The notes: a model not told the origin generated them from the letters alone. 38,678 nt of DNA from Geminicoccus sp. (GCA_002708995.1 PAPT01000006.1:1-38678); one strand, 5' to 3'. Positions 18,181-26,712 are shown, numbered from the stretch's first letter. Program-made: numbers and translations.

Positions 18181-19152
18181 ATGCGCGATTCCGTCCTCGT
18201 CGCCGATATCGGCGGTACCAACGTTCGCTTCGGTCTGGGCACCACACCCGACCAGCCCGTCGAGCGCATCCGCAAGTACACGATCAGCGACTTTCCCAAC
18301 CCGGAAACCGCGGTTCGGCGCTACTTCGACGATCTGGGCCTGTCGACCGAGGATCTGGAGGCGATCGGCCGCGTGTGTTTCTGCGCAGCAGGGCCGATCG
18401 AAGACGATGTCGTTGCGCTCACGAATGGGTCGTGGCTGATCGACAAAGAGCAGATCGCGCGCAGCTTCGAGCTTGAATTCATCCTGATCAACGATTTTAG
18501 CGGGTTGGCCTACGCCATTCCCTACCTGCCCGAAGACGAGCTGCTCAAGCTGGGCGGCGGTGAGCCCGAAGCGATGTCGCCCAAGGCAATTTTCGGCCCG
18601 GGTACCGGGCTCGGGGTCTCGGGCGCTGTGCCCGACCGCCACGGGGGCTGGATCACGCTGTCCGGCGAGGGGGGTCACGTCGCCTTCGCTCCCCGGCGGG
18701 AGCTGGAAGACCGGATCCTCGCAATCCTGCGCCGCCGCATCACTGGCGGGCGGGTTTCGGCTGAGCGCATTCTCAGTGGTGCCGGGCTGGAAATGCTGTT
18801 CGAATCCCTCGCGGAGATCGAGCAGGTGCCGGTTCTGCCGCAGTCGGCCAAGGAGATCGTCGAGACCGGTATGGCCGAGGAAACCTCACTCCAGCGTCAG
18901 ACCATCTCGCTGTTCTGCGGGCTGCTGGGCAAGTTTGGCGGCGACCTTGCGCTGACGCTGGGTGCGCGCGGCGGGGTCTACGTGGCCGGGGGTGTGGCGC
19001 AGGCGTTGCGGGACTTTCTGCCGCTGTCGCCGTTCCGGACCCGGTTCGAGGACAAGGGCCGGATGCAGAAATTCAATCAGGATATTCCGACCTATCTACT
19101 GATCGGGGAAACCCCGGCGCTGACCGGCTGCGTCGCAGCGGCGCAGCGCTGA
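18181..19152 (+). CDS. glk: Glucokinase
   Basis: Glk phosphorylates glucose with ATP to glucose-6-phosphate, feeding Zwf two genes upstream. The 323-residue protein is of the bacterial Glk family rather than ROK. It has the phosphate-binding [14 protein letters not shown] at residues 7-20, the catalytic [13 protein letters not shown] segment near 103-115, and [13 protein letters not shown] near 139-151. The ATG at 18181 is chosen over the in-frame TTG six bases earlier because the latter has no better ribosome-binding site. It follows edd by seven bases. A gene for a glucose PTS is not seen, which fits import of free glucose followed by this kinase. Confidence 0.94.
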   Translation: MRDSVLVADIGGTNVRFGLGTTPDQPVERIRKYTISDFPNPETAVRRYFDDLGLSTEDLEAIGRVCFCAAGPIEDDVVALTNGSWLIDKEQIARSFELEFILINDFSGLAYAIPYLPEDELLKLGGGEPEAMSPKAIFGPGTGLGVSGAVPDRHGGWITLSGEGGHVAFAPRRELEDRILAILRRRITGGRVSAERILSGAGLEMLFESLAEIEQVPVLPQSAKEIVETGMAEETSLQRQTISLFCGLLGKFGGDLALTLGARGGVYVAGGVAQALRDFLPLSPFRTRFEDKGRMQKFNQDIPTYLLIGETPALTGCVAAAQR

Positions 19153-19174
19153 AACCCAGCCTTCCAGCCGGGTT
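19153..19174. terminator. Weak bidirectional hairpin between glk and the acidic-protein gene
   Basis: AACCC (19153-19157) and GGGTT (19170-19174) pair across a 12-base GC-rich loop directly after the glk stop codon. The 41-base gap separates two convergent genes, where a shared terminator would be expected. The stem is short, so the call is tentative. Confidence 0.3.
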
Positions 19175-19193
19175 GGGGGCCGCAGGTTAGGGG

Positions 19194-19532
19194 TCAGAGG
19201 AAGTCGAGACTGCCGCCGTCGCCGTCTTTGTCGTCCTCACCGCTGTCAAAGCTGCCGTCGTCGTTCAGCTGGCCCTCGTCGTTGAGGGTTTCGGTGAACT
19301 GCTCCAAGCGCTGCCGCCAGAGCTCATAGGCCTCGGTGATGACCTCGTCGTCTTCGTCGGTGGCCAGCACCGTCGCGACTTCTTCGTTGGTGAAGCCCAT
19401 GCGCAGCTTTTCCTGCAGCACGGCGAGGGTGATCCCGGCCTTGGCCAGCGCGAGGCGCTGCTCCGGGGTTGCCTGCTCCACCATCTCACGCAGGTGCGCA
19501 GCATCGGTCGGCATTAGATTTTGGTCCGTCAC
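19194..19532 (-). CDS. Small acidic protein of unknown function
   Basis: The 112-residue product has no signal peptide or membrane segment. Residues 8-80 look helical (HLREMVEQATPEQRLALAKA, then LQEKLRMGFTNEEVATVLAT). The tail from about residue 85 is strongly acidic and low in complexity (SGEDDKDGDGG). The GTG at 19530-19532 has GAGG eight bases before it, whereas the ATG at 19514 has no ribosome-binding site, so GTG is preferred. It begins ten bases after the eda stop codon, so it is probably the last gene of a ubiquinone hydroxylase-eda operon. I do not recognise a family. A binding or adaptor role is possible but unsupported. Confidence 0.7.
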   Translation of the reverse strand: MTDQNLMPTDAAHLREMVEQATPEQRLALAKAGITLAVLQEKLRMGFTNEEVATVLATDEDDEVITEAYELWRQRLEQFTETLNDEGQLNDDGSFDSGEDDKDGDGGSLDFL

Positions 19533-19542
19533 AGCGGCAGCC

Positions 19543-20187
19543 TCAGCGGTTGATCGACGTCGCCTTTGAAATGGCGGTTCGGGCCAGCTCGGTCAACTGA
19601 TCCCAGTCGCCAGCCTCAACCGCTGCCGTCGGAACGACCCAGGAGCCGCCGACCACGTCACAGTTCGGCAGGCTCAGATAATCGGCCATATTCGCCGGTG
19701 AAACACCGCCCGTGGGGCAGAAGCGCAGGTCCTTGAACACGCCTGCGAAGTTTTTCAGATAAGCGGCCCCACCCGATGCTTCGGCTGGGAAGAATTTCAG
19801 ATTGCGGTATCCCCGCTCCATCAGTGCATGCATCTCCGTCGGTGTGGCCGCTCCGGGCAGATAGGGCAGGCTCAGCGCGTCCGCCGTATCGAGCAGCGCG
19901 GCGGTATGGCCGGGTGAGACGGCGAAGCGTGCGCCGTGGTCCTTGGCCGCTTCCATCTGCGCCGGTGTCGTGACCGTGCCAACGCCGGGGATCGCGCCCT
20001 CGACGCTGGCTACGGCGGCGAGCGCGTCCATGGCCGCGGGGGTGCGGAGGGTGATTTCAATGCAGGGAAGGCCGCCTGCGACCAGTGCGGCGGCCAGATC
20101 GTGCGCTTTGCTTGCGTCTTCGAGGACCACCACCGGAATGACCGGGGCTGCGTCGATGACAAAATCCGTCTCTGTGGCGCTGCTCAT
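19543..20187 (-). CDS. eda: 2-dehydro-3-deoxy-phosphogluconate aldolase (KDPG aldolase)
   Basis: Eda splits 2-keto-3-deoxy-6-phosphogluconate to pyruvate and glyceraldehyde-3-phosphate, ending the pathway begun by the zwf-pgl-edd-glk genes. The 214-residue class I aldolase has PVIPVVVLED near residue 15, the catalytic Glu in CIEITLRTPAA, the Schiff-base lysine in NLKFFPAEASGG near residue 130, and the phosphate-binding FCPTGGVSPANM. It lies convergent to glk, 390 bases away, rather than in the edd operon as in many bacteria. It starts six bases after the ubiquinone hydroxylase stop, so its expression may be linked to that gene. Confidence 0.96.
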   Translation of the reverse strand: MSSATETDFVIDAAPVIPVVVLEDASKAHDLAAALVAGGLPCIEITLRTPAAMDALAAVASVEGAIPGVGTVTTPAQMEAAKDHGARFAVSPGHTAALLDTADALSLPYLPGAATPTEMHALMERGYRNLKFFPAEASGGAAYLKNFAGVFKDLRFCPTGGVSPANMADYLSLPNCDVVGGSWVVPTAAVEAGDWDQLTELARTAISKATSINR

Positions 20188-20193
20188 GGTCGA

Positions 20194-21393
20194 TCAGCCA
20201 ACTCCAAAAGGGCGCATGCCTGCGCGCATCAATCCATGGCGCATAGGGCGGAGCCAACCCAGGCTCTTGAGCGCGCCGCGCCGGGCGTGATCCAACCCGA
20301 AATGATGACTTTGTATCGCCTGATTCAAAAAGTGGGTCGCCGTTAGACGCGTTATTACATCGCCCTGGCGCCGGGCACTATAGCTTCGCAGCATATCGGG
20401 GTCTTGCAGGCGGGATGGATGGTCGAGCAGAGACAGCAGCACGGCAACGTCGGCCAGCGACGTATTGAGGCCCTGCGCTCCGATCGGCGGCATGACGTGG
20501 GCGGTTTCTCCGACCAGCGCCAGCTGTGGCCCGTCGAAGCGCTCGGCGACTTGCGTGCCAACCTCGAACCCGCCCCGGGCGCGGAGGCTGGTGATTTCCC
20601 CCAGAACTCCGCGCAGCGCGCTTTGCAGCGCCCGAGCAAAGGCGTCGTCGTCCAGCGCGCGTAATTCCTCAGCCCGGGCGGGGCGGTGGACCCAGACGAT
20701 GGCTGACTGCGGCTGGCCCGCGGCAGTCGCCGGCATGGGGACGGTGGTCAGCGGCCCTTCGCGGCGGTGGAATTCAGTGGAAATGCCCTCGTGGTCGATG
20801 TTGTGCTCGATCTGGCAGACCAGCGCGATCTGATCGGGGCGGTAGTCCTGCAAACCGATCCCGGCCAGTTCGGGTACGGGTGAGCTCCGCCCGGCAGCGT
20901 CGAGGATCAAGTCTGCCTCCAGCACGACGCCATCGCCGAGCGTGACCTGTCCCGGTGCCCAGCCGGTAACGGGGGCGTCGAACAGCAGTTCCAGCGCTGC
21001 CTCGCCCCGTTCGGCCGCACGCTCGAGCAGTGCGTCGACGAGGTCGGCGTTGACGACGTTGTGGCCAAAGGGTGTGCTTGTGATTTCTTCGGCGCTGAAC
21101 ACCTCGATCACCGGTTTGGTCCAGCGGTCGGCCTGATCATCGATCAGCCGCAGCTTGTGCAGCGGCGCGCCCTTGTCGGCGACCCGCTCCCAGACGCCAA
21201 GCCGGGCCAGCGTTTCCTGACTCAGCGGCATCAGCGCGGTCGACCGGGCGGGTCGCGGTCCTTCGCGTGTGCGGGGGTTTGGCCCCGCTTCGACCACCTG
21301 AACGCGGAAGCCATTCTGCGCGAGGCCCAGCCCGAGGCTCAGCCCGACCGGGCCTGCCCCGATAACGATTATTTTCGGCGTCTGGCTTTCCAT
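20194..21393 (-). CDS. FAD-dependent ubiquinone biosynthesis hydroxylase, UbiH/UbiL type
   Basis: This 399-residue class A flavin monooxygenase probably hydroxylates the aromatic ring of a ubiquinone precursor. It has the dinucleotide-binding IVIGAGPVGLSLGLGLAQNG at residues 10-29, the DG-type motif LILDAAGRSSPVPELAG near 160, and the second FAD signature LVGETAHVMPPIGAQGLN near 285-302. The segment EFHRREGPLTTVPMP is also typical. Alphaproteobacteria use UbiL-type enzymes with broad ring specificity; assigning the carbon position is not possible here. It is first in a three-gene minus-strand unit with eda and a small acidic protein. Confidence 0.88.
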   Translation of the reverse strand: MESQTPKIIVIGAGPVGLSLGLGLAQNGFRVQVVEAGPNPRTREGPRPARSTALMPLSQETLARLGVWERVADKGAPLHKLRLIDDQADRWTKPVIEVFSAEEITSTPFGHNVVNADLVDALLERAAERGEAALELLFDAPVTGWAPGQVTLGDGVVLEADLILDAAGRSSPVPELAGIGLQDYRPDQIALVCQIEHNIDHEGISTEFHRREGPLTTVPMPATAAGQPQSAIVWVHRPARAEELRALDDDAFARALQSALRGVLGEITSLRARGGFEVGTQVAERFDGPQLALVGETAHVMPPIGAQGLNTSLADVAVLLSLLDHPSRLQDPDMLRSYSARRQGDVITRLTATHFLNQAIQSHHFGLDHARRGALKSLGWLRPMRHGLMRAGMRPFGVG

Positions 21394-21509
21394 GACAGGG
21401 ATGTGCGTTAACTCCCAGCATTAGGCAAGGTTCAGCCTGTCGCGGCGGCCCTTCGCAAAGGGCGCGACGGTTGATTTTTCCGGTTTTCAGAGACTGCGGG
21501 AGGTCCGGT

Positions 21510-21935
21510 GTGTTCGAAGCCCTGATTGCGCTTATTTTGCCGGATAACGCGATCGGGCCGCTCAACCTCGACGCCCTTCGACGGTCGTCAAGCCCGAACG
21601 ACTTCCTCCTCGCCGATACGGATCTGACATCGGCGAGCAGCGATGGCGGCTCCATCGAGATCGTCGGGCTGGATCAGGAGGCGATCCACGCAGCTATCCG
21701 GCGCTATGCGCAGGATGAAAAGGGCGGCAGCCTGCGCGATCAGCAAGCCCTGTCGGGGGTCTACGTGATCCGAACCCCGATCCTGAAATATCCCAATGGG
21801 CTGTACTACTGGATCGAGCCGACCGAGCAGGGGTCTCGGGTCAGCCTTTACAGCAAGTCCATCTACGGTCACATCGACTACGGCAAGAACCAGGACTACG
21901 TCACGGCTCTCGCCGGAAATCTGCTTGCGCTCTAG
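21510..21935 (+). CDS. DUF1499-like protein
   Basis: The 141-residue product resembles DUF1499 proteins. Features are RRSSSPNDFLLAD near residue 23, a DQEAIHAAIRRYA helix, YVIRTPILKYPNGLYYWIEP, and SLYSKSIYGHIDYGKNQDYV near the end, which is the family's typical C-terminal pattern. The frame is open from 21471, but the GTG at 21510-21512 has GGGAGG just before it and is chosen. There is no clear signal peptide. The function of the family is unknown. Its stop overlaps the stop of the convergent secreted-protein gene within the palindrome CTAG at 21932-21935. Confidence 0.7.
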   Translation: MFEALIALILPDNAIGPLNLDALRRSSSPNDFLLADTDLTSASSDGGSIEIVGLDQEAIHAAIRRYAQDEKGGSLRDQQALSGVYVIRTPILKYPNGLYYWIEPTEQGSRVSLYSKSIYGHIDYGKNQDYVTALAGNLLAL

Positions 21936-22621
21936 AGCCCGAAGCGGCTCGCGGGGGCGAGGGAGAGCTTTTTATCCGGTCCCCGGACTACGACGAACCC
22001 TTCAGGCACGGACGTGACACCCACGCTCGCCGGATGGACGACCTTTGACCCCTCGGGGACCTCGCCGAAGGTCAGCTTCGAACCCTTGGAACCGGGCGCG
22101 GCCGGGTCTTTGATATAGTAGTACTTGCCGCTCGGCGCCCGATACAGCCGGATGCCGGGATTGACCCGGAACTTGGCGAGGGCTGGACCAACCACCTCGA
22201 CCGACCCTGCGGGCAGGCCGCTGGGGACCAGTTCAAGACCGAGGATTTCACCTGATGCCAGCACAGGCGGCATTGGCTTGGGCTGCGGGGGCGGTGTGGG
22301 CTCTGGCTGGGGCAACCCTTGGGCCAGACGCGGGCCCGACCGCCGATGCTGGCAGTCGAGCTGCCGCGTGTTGAGTGACTTCATGCCGCACTGAGACTGA
22401 TAGCCCGGGGACGTCGTTGTCAGGACTGGTTCGCGATTGACCAAGGTACGAACCAAGTGGGTGCCGTACAAGCCTTCGGCGACTTCGCGGCTCATGTGAT
22501 GCGAGTATCCGCTCAGGTCGGTGTCATTGGTCACCGGGTCGACGAGGTTCTGTGCAGTGGCAAATCCGGCCGCGCTGATGATCGATGCCGCCAGGGCTGT
22601 GGCAAAATTTTTTTTCTTCAT
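21932..22621 (-). CDS. Secreted protein of unknown function with proline-rich linker
   Basis: The 229-residue product starts with a Sec signal peptide (MKKKNF, hydrophobic core, ATA-Q cleavage region near residue 23). The first mature part has two cysteines (QCGMKSLNTRQLDC). A proline-rich linker (PQPEPTPPPQPKPMPP, about residues 107-122) leads to a C-terminal domain with LYRAPSGKYYYIKDP and GEVPEGSKVVHPAS. I recognise no family. Codons 2-5 contain a run of eight A residues (22608-22615) that could be slippage-prone. The upstream region is unusually AT-rich and carries a promoter-like element shared with two other envelope genes to the right. Confidence 0.7.
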   Translation of the reverse strand: MKKKNFATALAASIISAAGFATAQNLVDPVTNDTDLSGYSHHMSREVAEGLYGTHLVRTLVNREPVLTTTSPGYQSQCGMKSLNTRQLDCQHRRSGPRLAQGLPQPEPTPPPQPKPMPPVLASGEILGLELVPSGLPAGSVEVVGPALAKFRVNPGIRLYRAPSGKYYYIKDPAAPGSKGSKLTFGEVPEGSKVVHPASVGVTSVPEGFVVVRGPDKKLSLAPASRFGL

Positions 22622-22659
22622 CTCAGACTTATCCTGCTCAAATTTGACCGTACGTAAAT

Positions 22660-22688
22660 GAAATAATTCGTGTCAAATCATGTCAAAA
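22660..22688 (-). promoter_or_regulatory. Candidate promoter with TTTTGACATgATTTGaCA element
   Basis: On the minus strand TTTTGACATGATTTGACA runs from 22688 to 22671, and TATTTC (22665-22660) follows the TTGACA after 15 bases. On the plus strand the same bases give direct repeats TGTCAAA at 22671 and 22681, ten bases apart. It agrees at 16 of 18 positions with the element at 26713-26730. The leader to the ATG at 22621 would be about 30 bases. Confidence 0.5.
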
Positions 22689-22792
22689 TGTTCGCAAGAG
22701 GCGTGCCAAGGCGCTCGCTGACCTTTGCGGAGCGGATTAAGCGCCTGGCCGTGACGAGGACCGCAGCTCCGTCAGGTGTGCCTGTGCTGGGC

Positions 22793-23641
22793 TCAGTCGC
22801 CTTCGACGACAGGCAGGCCCGAGGCTTCGCGGCCCCATTCGGACCAGGAACCGTCGTAAACGCGGCTCTCGACCCCGAGTTCATAAAGCCCGAGGCTGAG
22901 ACCCGCGGCGGTGACACCCGACCCGCAGGTGGTGATCACCGGGGTACTGGTGTCGACCACGGCGAGGGCATCTGCCAGCTTTTCAGGCGCCAGAAGTTGT
23001 CCGTTTTGATCCAGCAGGCTTGACAGTGGCGTGCTGACAGCGCCGGGCATATGGCCGCTGCGCATGCCCGCGCGGGGTTCCTTGTCGGTGCCGGTAAAGC
23101 GACCCCCGGGGCGGGCGTCAGCGACGCTGTGCCCCGCTGCCAGTGCAGCGCTGACGTCGTCCTTGTCGGTGAGCCGCTCGCTACGCAAGTCGGCGCGGAC
23201 CTCGTAGACCGTGGGCTCGGGCCGGGTCGGCGCGTCCGCTGTGCCGTAACCCGCTGCACGCCAAGCCGGCAGGCCACCGTTAAGCACCAGCACGTCTTCG
23301 TGGCCGAACAGGCGGAAGGTCCACCAGCCGCGCGGTGCGCTGAACATGTTCTTCTGGTCGTAGACCACCACGGTGTCGTCGGCGGTGATCCCCATGGCGC
23401 CAACGGCGGCGGCAAAGATTTCCGGCGTCGGCGCCGTGTGGGGCAGGTCGGACGGTGTGCTGACAGCGTCGATGTCGAAGAACTGCGCACCCGGAATATG
23501 CGCCTGCTCAAACAGGGCGCGGGCATCCTTGTTCTCGTTGGGCAGGTAGAAGGTTGCGTCGACCAATCGGATCGGCGTCCCGGCCTGCAGGCGCGCGTTG
23601 AGATCGGTGGCGGAAATCAGGGCGGAGCGGTCGTTCGTCAT
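22793..23641 (-). CDS. sseA: 3-mercaptopyruvate sulfurtransferase
   Basis: This 282-residue protein has two rhodanese domains and transfers sulfur from 3-mercaptopyruvate to a thiol or cyanide acceptor. The N-terminal inactive domain has LVDATFYLP and HIPGAQFFDID. The C-terminal active domain has VADARPGGRFTG and the active loop CGSGVTA with catalytic Cys239. The CGSGVT form distinguishes mercaptopyruvate sulfurtransferases from thiosulfate rhodaneses, which carry CRKGVT. It starts 26 bases after the cysteine synthase gene on the same strand, so the pair is probably one sulfur-metabolism operon. Confidence 0.93.
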   Translation of the reverse strand: MTNDRSALISATDLNARLQAGTPIRLVDATFYLPNENKDARALFEQAHIPGAQFFDIDAVSTPSDLPHTAPTPEIFAAAVGAMGITADDTVVVYDQKNMFSAPRGWWTFRLFGHEDVLVLNGGLPAWRAAGYGTADAPTRPEPTVYEVRADLRSERLTDKDDVSAALAAGHSVADARPGGRFTGTDKEPRAGMRSGHMPGAVSTPLSSLLDQNGQLLAPEKLADALAVVDTSTPVITTCGSGVTAAGLSLGLYELGVESRVYDGSWSEWGREASGLPVVEGD

Positions 23642-23667
23642 GGTTTCGTTTTCCTCAGCGCAGGGGA

Positions 23668-24690
23668 TCAGGTGTCCAGCCAGGGCGGAACCGGCAGGCC
23701 TTTGGATTTCAGGAAGTCGGGGTTGTACATCTTCGAGGCATAGCGTCCGGCACCGTCACAGAGAATGGTGACGATGGTCGAACCCTCGGGCATATCGGCA
23801 GCCATTTTCATGGCGCCTTCGACGTTGAGGGCTGCCGAGCCACCGAGGAACAGGCCCTCTTCGGCCATCAGCTGGAAGGCGCGGTTGAGCGCTTCCTCGT
23901 CAGAAACGCGGTAGGCCAGATCCGGCGTGAAGCCTTCGAGGTTTGCGGTGACCCGGCCTTGGCCGATGCCCTCCGTGATCGAGTTGCCCTCGGACTTGAA
24001 CTCGCCCTGGGTGAAGTAGGCATAGAGCGCAGCGCCGTAAGGGTCAGCAATGCCGATTTTCACGTCCTTGGAGGCTTCGCGCAGGGCGAGCGCCACACCG
24101 GCGAGCGTGCCGCCCGAGCCGACGGCGCAGATGAAGCCGTCGACCTTGCCGTCGAGGTCGCGTAGAATTTCCGCGCCGGTGCTGTCCCGATGCGCATCGC
24201 GGTTGGCGACATTATCGAACTGGTTGGCCCAGATTGCCATGCCGGGGTTGGCGGCCGCGCGCTCTTCAGCCAGCCGGGCGGAGTACTTCACGTAGTTGTT
24301 CTCGTCGCGGTAGGGCACGGCTGGCACGAGGATCAGCTCGACCCCGAGCTGGCGCAGGGCGTCCTTCTTCTCCTGGCTCTGGGTCTCGGGCATGACGATG
24401 GTCGCCTTGTATCCGCGCGCGGCAGCGACGTGGGCGATGCCAATACCGGTGTTGCCCGCTGTGCCTTCGACGATGGTCGCACCGGGCTTGAGCGCGCCGG
24501 AAGCCTCGGCCGCCCGGATAATGCCCAGGGCAGCGCGGTCCTTGACCGACCCGCCCGGGTTCATGAATTCGGCCTTGCCGAGAATGGTGCAGCCGGTTTC
24601 TTCGGATGCGCGGCGCAGGCGGATCAGGGGCGTGTTGCCGATGGCATCAACAAAGCCGTTGCTGAGCGGGACTTGGGGATGAGCGGACAT
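23668..24690 (-). CDS. cysK: Cysteine synthase A-type PLP enzyme
   Basis: This 340-residue fold-type II PLP enzyme would join O-acetylserine and sulfide to cysteine. Lys50 in NPGGSVKDRAA binds PLP, EGTAGNTGIGIAHVAAARG forms the substrate and phosphate-binding loop, and GSGGTLAGVA lies near residue 195. The loop reads EGTAGNTG instead of the CysK-usual EPTSGNTG, and the protein is somewhat longer than typical CysK (about 310). A paralogue with altered substrate is therefore possible. AAGG lies before the ATG at 24688-24690. It leads an operon with sseA. A cystathionine beta-synthase-like role is the main alternative. Confidence 0.88.
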   Translation of the reverse strand: MSAHPQVPLSNGFVDAIGNTPLIRLRRASEETGCTILGKAEFMNPGGSVKDRAALGIIRAAEASGALKPGATIVEGTAGNTGIGIAHVAAARGYKATIVMPETQSQEKKDALRQLGVELILVPAVPYRDENNYVKYSARLAEERAAANPGMAIWANQFDNVANRDAHRDSTGAEILRDLDGKVDGFICAVGSGGTLAGVALALREASKDVKIGIADPYGAALYAYFTQGEFKSEGNSITEGIGQGRVTANLEGFTPDLAYRVSDEEALNRAFQLMAEEGLFLGGSAALNVEGAMKMAADMPEGSTIVTILCDGAGRYASKMYNPDFLKSKGLPVPPWLDT

Positions 24691-24744
24691 TCAATTGCCT
24701 TGGTCGATCTGAGGGCAGAAGGGGCGGATCACGGTACGCCAAGA

Positions 24745-24773
24745 AATATGCGGCTCCACCAGAGGGGGTGCAA
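24745..24773 (-). promoter_or_regulatory. Candidate cysK-sseA promoter
   Basis: Minus strand TTGCAC (24768-24773) and CATATT (24745-24750) are separated by 17 bases, matching the sigma-70 consensus at four of six positions in each box. The leader to the cysK ATG would be about 48 bases. Confidence 0.4.
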
Positions 24774-24942
24774 GGCGACTTTGAGTGACTGGCAGGCGCT
24801 ATGCATCAGCCGGAGGGGGGCGGGCAAATCCGGCGCCCCAAACCCCTGATTTTCCGCGCTGCGGCCGGTCTTTGGTCACAATGACGCGATAGGGAGAGAA
24901 AAAATCCGGGGAATATCAACTTTATGATAGAAAAATCTGAGA

Positions 24943-24969
24943 TATGACATTATGTGTCTGAGCTATAGA
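24943..24969 (+). promoter_or_regulatory. Candidate promoter/operator with GACATtATgTGTC element
   Basis: GACA (24946-24949) and TGTC (24955-24958) are inverted arms across five bases. The 13-base core agrees with the element before the small lipoprotein gene at 11 of 13 positions. TATAGA (24964-24969) follows 14 bases after ATGACA. It lies about 100 bases before the L,D-transpeptidase start. Confidence 0.45.
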
Positions 24970-25061
24970 AGACGTATTTTTCAGTTTTTTCATCTTGGGG
25001 CGGCAGGCGCTGCCCAAGGGCGCGAACCGGGCCCCGGAATTGATCCGGAAGGAAGTTTACC

Positions 25062-26639
25062 ATGGCATCGTTGATCGTTGGGAAAGCAATCAGGCGGATC
25101 GTGCTGTCGGTTGTCTCCGGCCTTGTGCTGGCCGGGTGCGTAAGCGGCCCACAGGTTGCCTACTACGGATCCCGCGAAGCCGTGCCGGTGCCCGCTGCGC
25201 GCTCTGAACAGGTGCTGATTGCCCGGGTCGAGACCGCCGCTGAGACCAAGGCGCGCATCGCTGCACTGACACCAGTGCCGGCACCGACGGCCTCGAACGG
25301 TTTTTTCGCGCTGCCCCGCTCGGGTCCCGACAGCATCGAAGCCTATCTCAGCGGTCAGGCGGCCCTGCCGCTGCGCACTGCCGGGGTCGATCCGGCCGAC
25401 CTGCGACGCGTCTATCGACAGAACGAGTTCGACCCGATCTGGTTCGGACCGCGTGACTGGCTGCCCGCCGCCAAAATCCTGATCACGGCGTTCAACGGTG
25501 CCAAGCTCGATGGCCTGGTGCCCACGGAGTATCTGCCCGCTGACCGGGGGCTGCCCGGTGGACGCCTGACCGGGGCGCAGGTTTCCCAGATTGATATGGA
25601 GCTGACCGCCGGTTTGCTGCGCTACATCCGCGACGTGAAGGAGGGGCGCTACAACCCCGCACCCCGGATGGATGCATCGGCTGAGCTGATGCGCGGTCTG
25701 AAGTCCAAGGATTTCGGCGGCTGGATCAGCGGACTGGCGCCGGACACGCCCTACTACAGCCGGATGAAGGCCGCGGCCCGCCGTGATATCGCCTACCTCT
25801 CACCGGTGGAATTCGTGACCTACCGGGTCAATATGGAACGCCTGCGTTGGCAGGAACCCCGGCTACCGAGCTCGGGCCGCTGGGTGCTGCTCAACGTCGG
25901 TGCTGCCGAGCTGATGGCCATGGAAGGCGAGGCCCCGGTCTTCGGCGTCAATGTCGTCGTCGGCCGTCCCTCACGACGGACCCCGCTGACCAATGATAAG
26001 ATCACCGGCCTGAAGTTCAGCCCCGACTGGACCGCGCCCTATTCCATCGTGGAAAAGGACCTCGTGCCGCTGGCGCTGGAGAAGGGGCCGGATTTCCTCA
26101 ACAAGATGGGCCTGTCGATCTTTGACGATGGTCGACCGGTCAGTCCCTTCGACCTCGACCTAAACACCATCAACGTACGCGACTATGTCTGGAAGCAGGA
26201 ATCGGGGCCGCAGAACGTCCTTGGTGGCGTACGCTTCAACCTTGCCAATTCCTCGTCCATCTACATGCACGCCAGCCCGGATGATTCCCTGTTCGAACTG
26301 CCCGAGCGCGCGCATTCGTCCGGCTGTATCCGGGTCGGCGCGTCAGAGCACTTTGCCCACTGGCTGCTCAGCGGCGACAAGCCCGGTGAATTCACGCTGC
26401 AGGACGTGGTCGCGCGGATGACGGCTGGAAACATCACCCACGTCACTCTGAACCGCGATGTGCCCGTGCACACGGTCTACTTCAACGCCTGGCCCAGCCA
26501 CGACGGCGAGCTGGTGATCATGCCCGATATCTATGAGCAGAACACCGCGCTCCGTGCCCGCATGGGCTACCCGAGCGGGTCGTCCTCGCTGAATTCGGGG
26601 CGGCTGGGCGGTGTCACTAACATCGGCGATATATTCTGA
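25062..26639 (+). CDS. L,D-transpeptidase lipoprotein, YkuD/YcbB-like
   Basis: This 525-residue protein probably makes 3-3 cross-links in peptidoglycan or attaches proteins to it. The N-terminus is a lipoprotein signal (lipobox LAGC near residue 26), so it is membrane-anchored in the periplasm. Residues 90-190 (RVYRQNEFDPIWF, LDGLVPTEYLPAD) form the N-terminal region usual in YcbB-type enzymes. The YkuD catalytic domain follows at about 270-450, with MHASPDDSLFELPERAHSSG and then the nucleophile Cys422 in SSGCIRV. GGAAGGAAG precedes the ATG. The gene is alone on its strand with an AT-rich control region. Confidence 0.92.
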   Translation: MASLIVGKAIRRIVLSVVSGLVLAGCVSGPQVAYYGSREAVPVPAARSEQVLIARVETAAETKARIAALTPVPAPTASNGFFALPRSGPDSIEAYLSGQAALPLRTAGVDPADLRRVYRQNEFDPIWFGPRDWLPAAKILITAFNGAKLDGLVPTEYLPADRGLPGGRLTGAQVSQIDMELTAGLLRYIRDVKEGRYNPAPRMDASAELMRGLKSKDFGGWISGLAPDTPYYSRMKAAARRDIAYLSPVEFVTYRVNMERLRWQEPRLPSSGRWVLLNVGAAELMAMEGEAPVFGVNVVVGRPSRRTPLTNDKITGLKFSPDWTAPYSIVEKDLVPLALEKGPDFLNKMGLSIFDDGRPVSPFDLDLNTINVRDYVWKQESGPQNVLGGVRFNLANSSSIYMHASPDDSLFELPERAHSSGCIRVGASEHFAHWLLSGDKPGEFTLQDVVARMTAGNITHVTLNRDVPVHTVYFNAWPSHDGELVIMPDIYEQNTALRARMGYPSGSSSLNSGRLGGVTNIGDIF

Positions 26640-26659
26640 TCGCATTGAAGAAAGGGCGT

Positions 26660-26687
26660 TTTCAGGAGCATTTCCCTGAGCCTGAAA
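26660..26687 (+). terminator. Hairpin after the L,D-transpeptidase gene
   Basis: TTTCAGG (26660-26666) and CCTGAAA (26681-26687) form a perfect 7-bp stem with a 14-base loop, starting 20 bases after the stop codon. No T run follows directly, although a T-rich stretch begins at 26711. Terminator function is plausible. Confidence 0.4.
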
Positions 26688-26712
26688 CTGCACCATTTCG
26701 ACTCCATTCATT

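Larger units (their letters stand above)
24691..25061. other. 371-base divergent intergenic region between cysK and the L,D-transpeptidase gene
   Basis: The cysK-proximal half is GC-rich and carries a candidate cysK promoter (24745-24773). The stretch 24885-24992 is strikingly AT-rich for this window and holds the TGACAT-type element at 24943-24969. After that, GGGGC-rich sequence leads to the GGAAGGAAG ribosome-binding site of the transpeptidase gene. No tRNA or recognisable riboswitch was seen. Confidence 0.7.

Noticed and set aside
22671-22688. PhoB box made of TGTCA direct repeats
   Set aside because: The repeats are spaced ten bases rather than eleven, lack the CTGTCAT form, and point away from the gene they would control. 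The related sites at 24946 and 26713 are inverted, not direct.
24691-24850. SAM or other riboswitch before cysK
   Set aside because: No conserved SAM-I, SAM-II or cobalamin core was recognisable on the minus strand, and a plain promoter fits the spacing.
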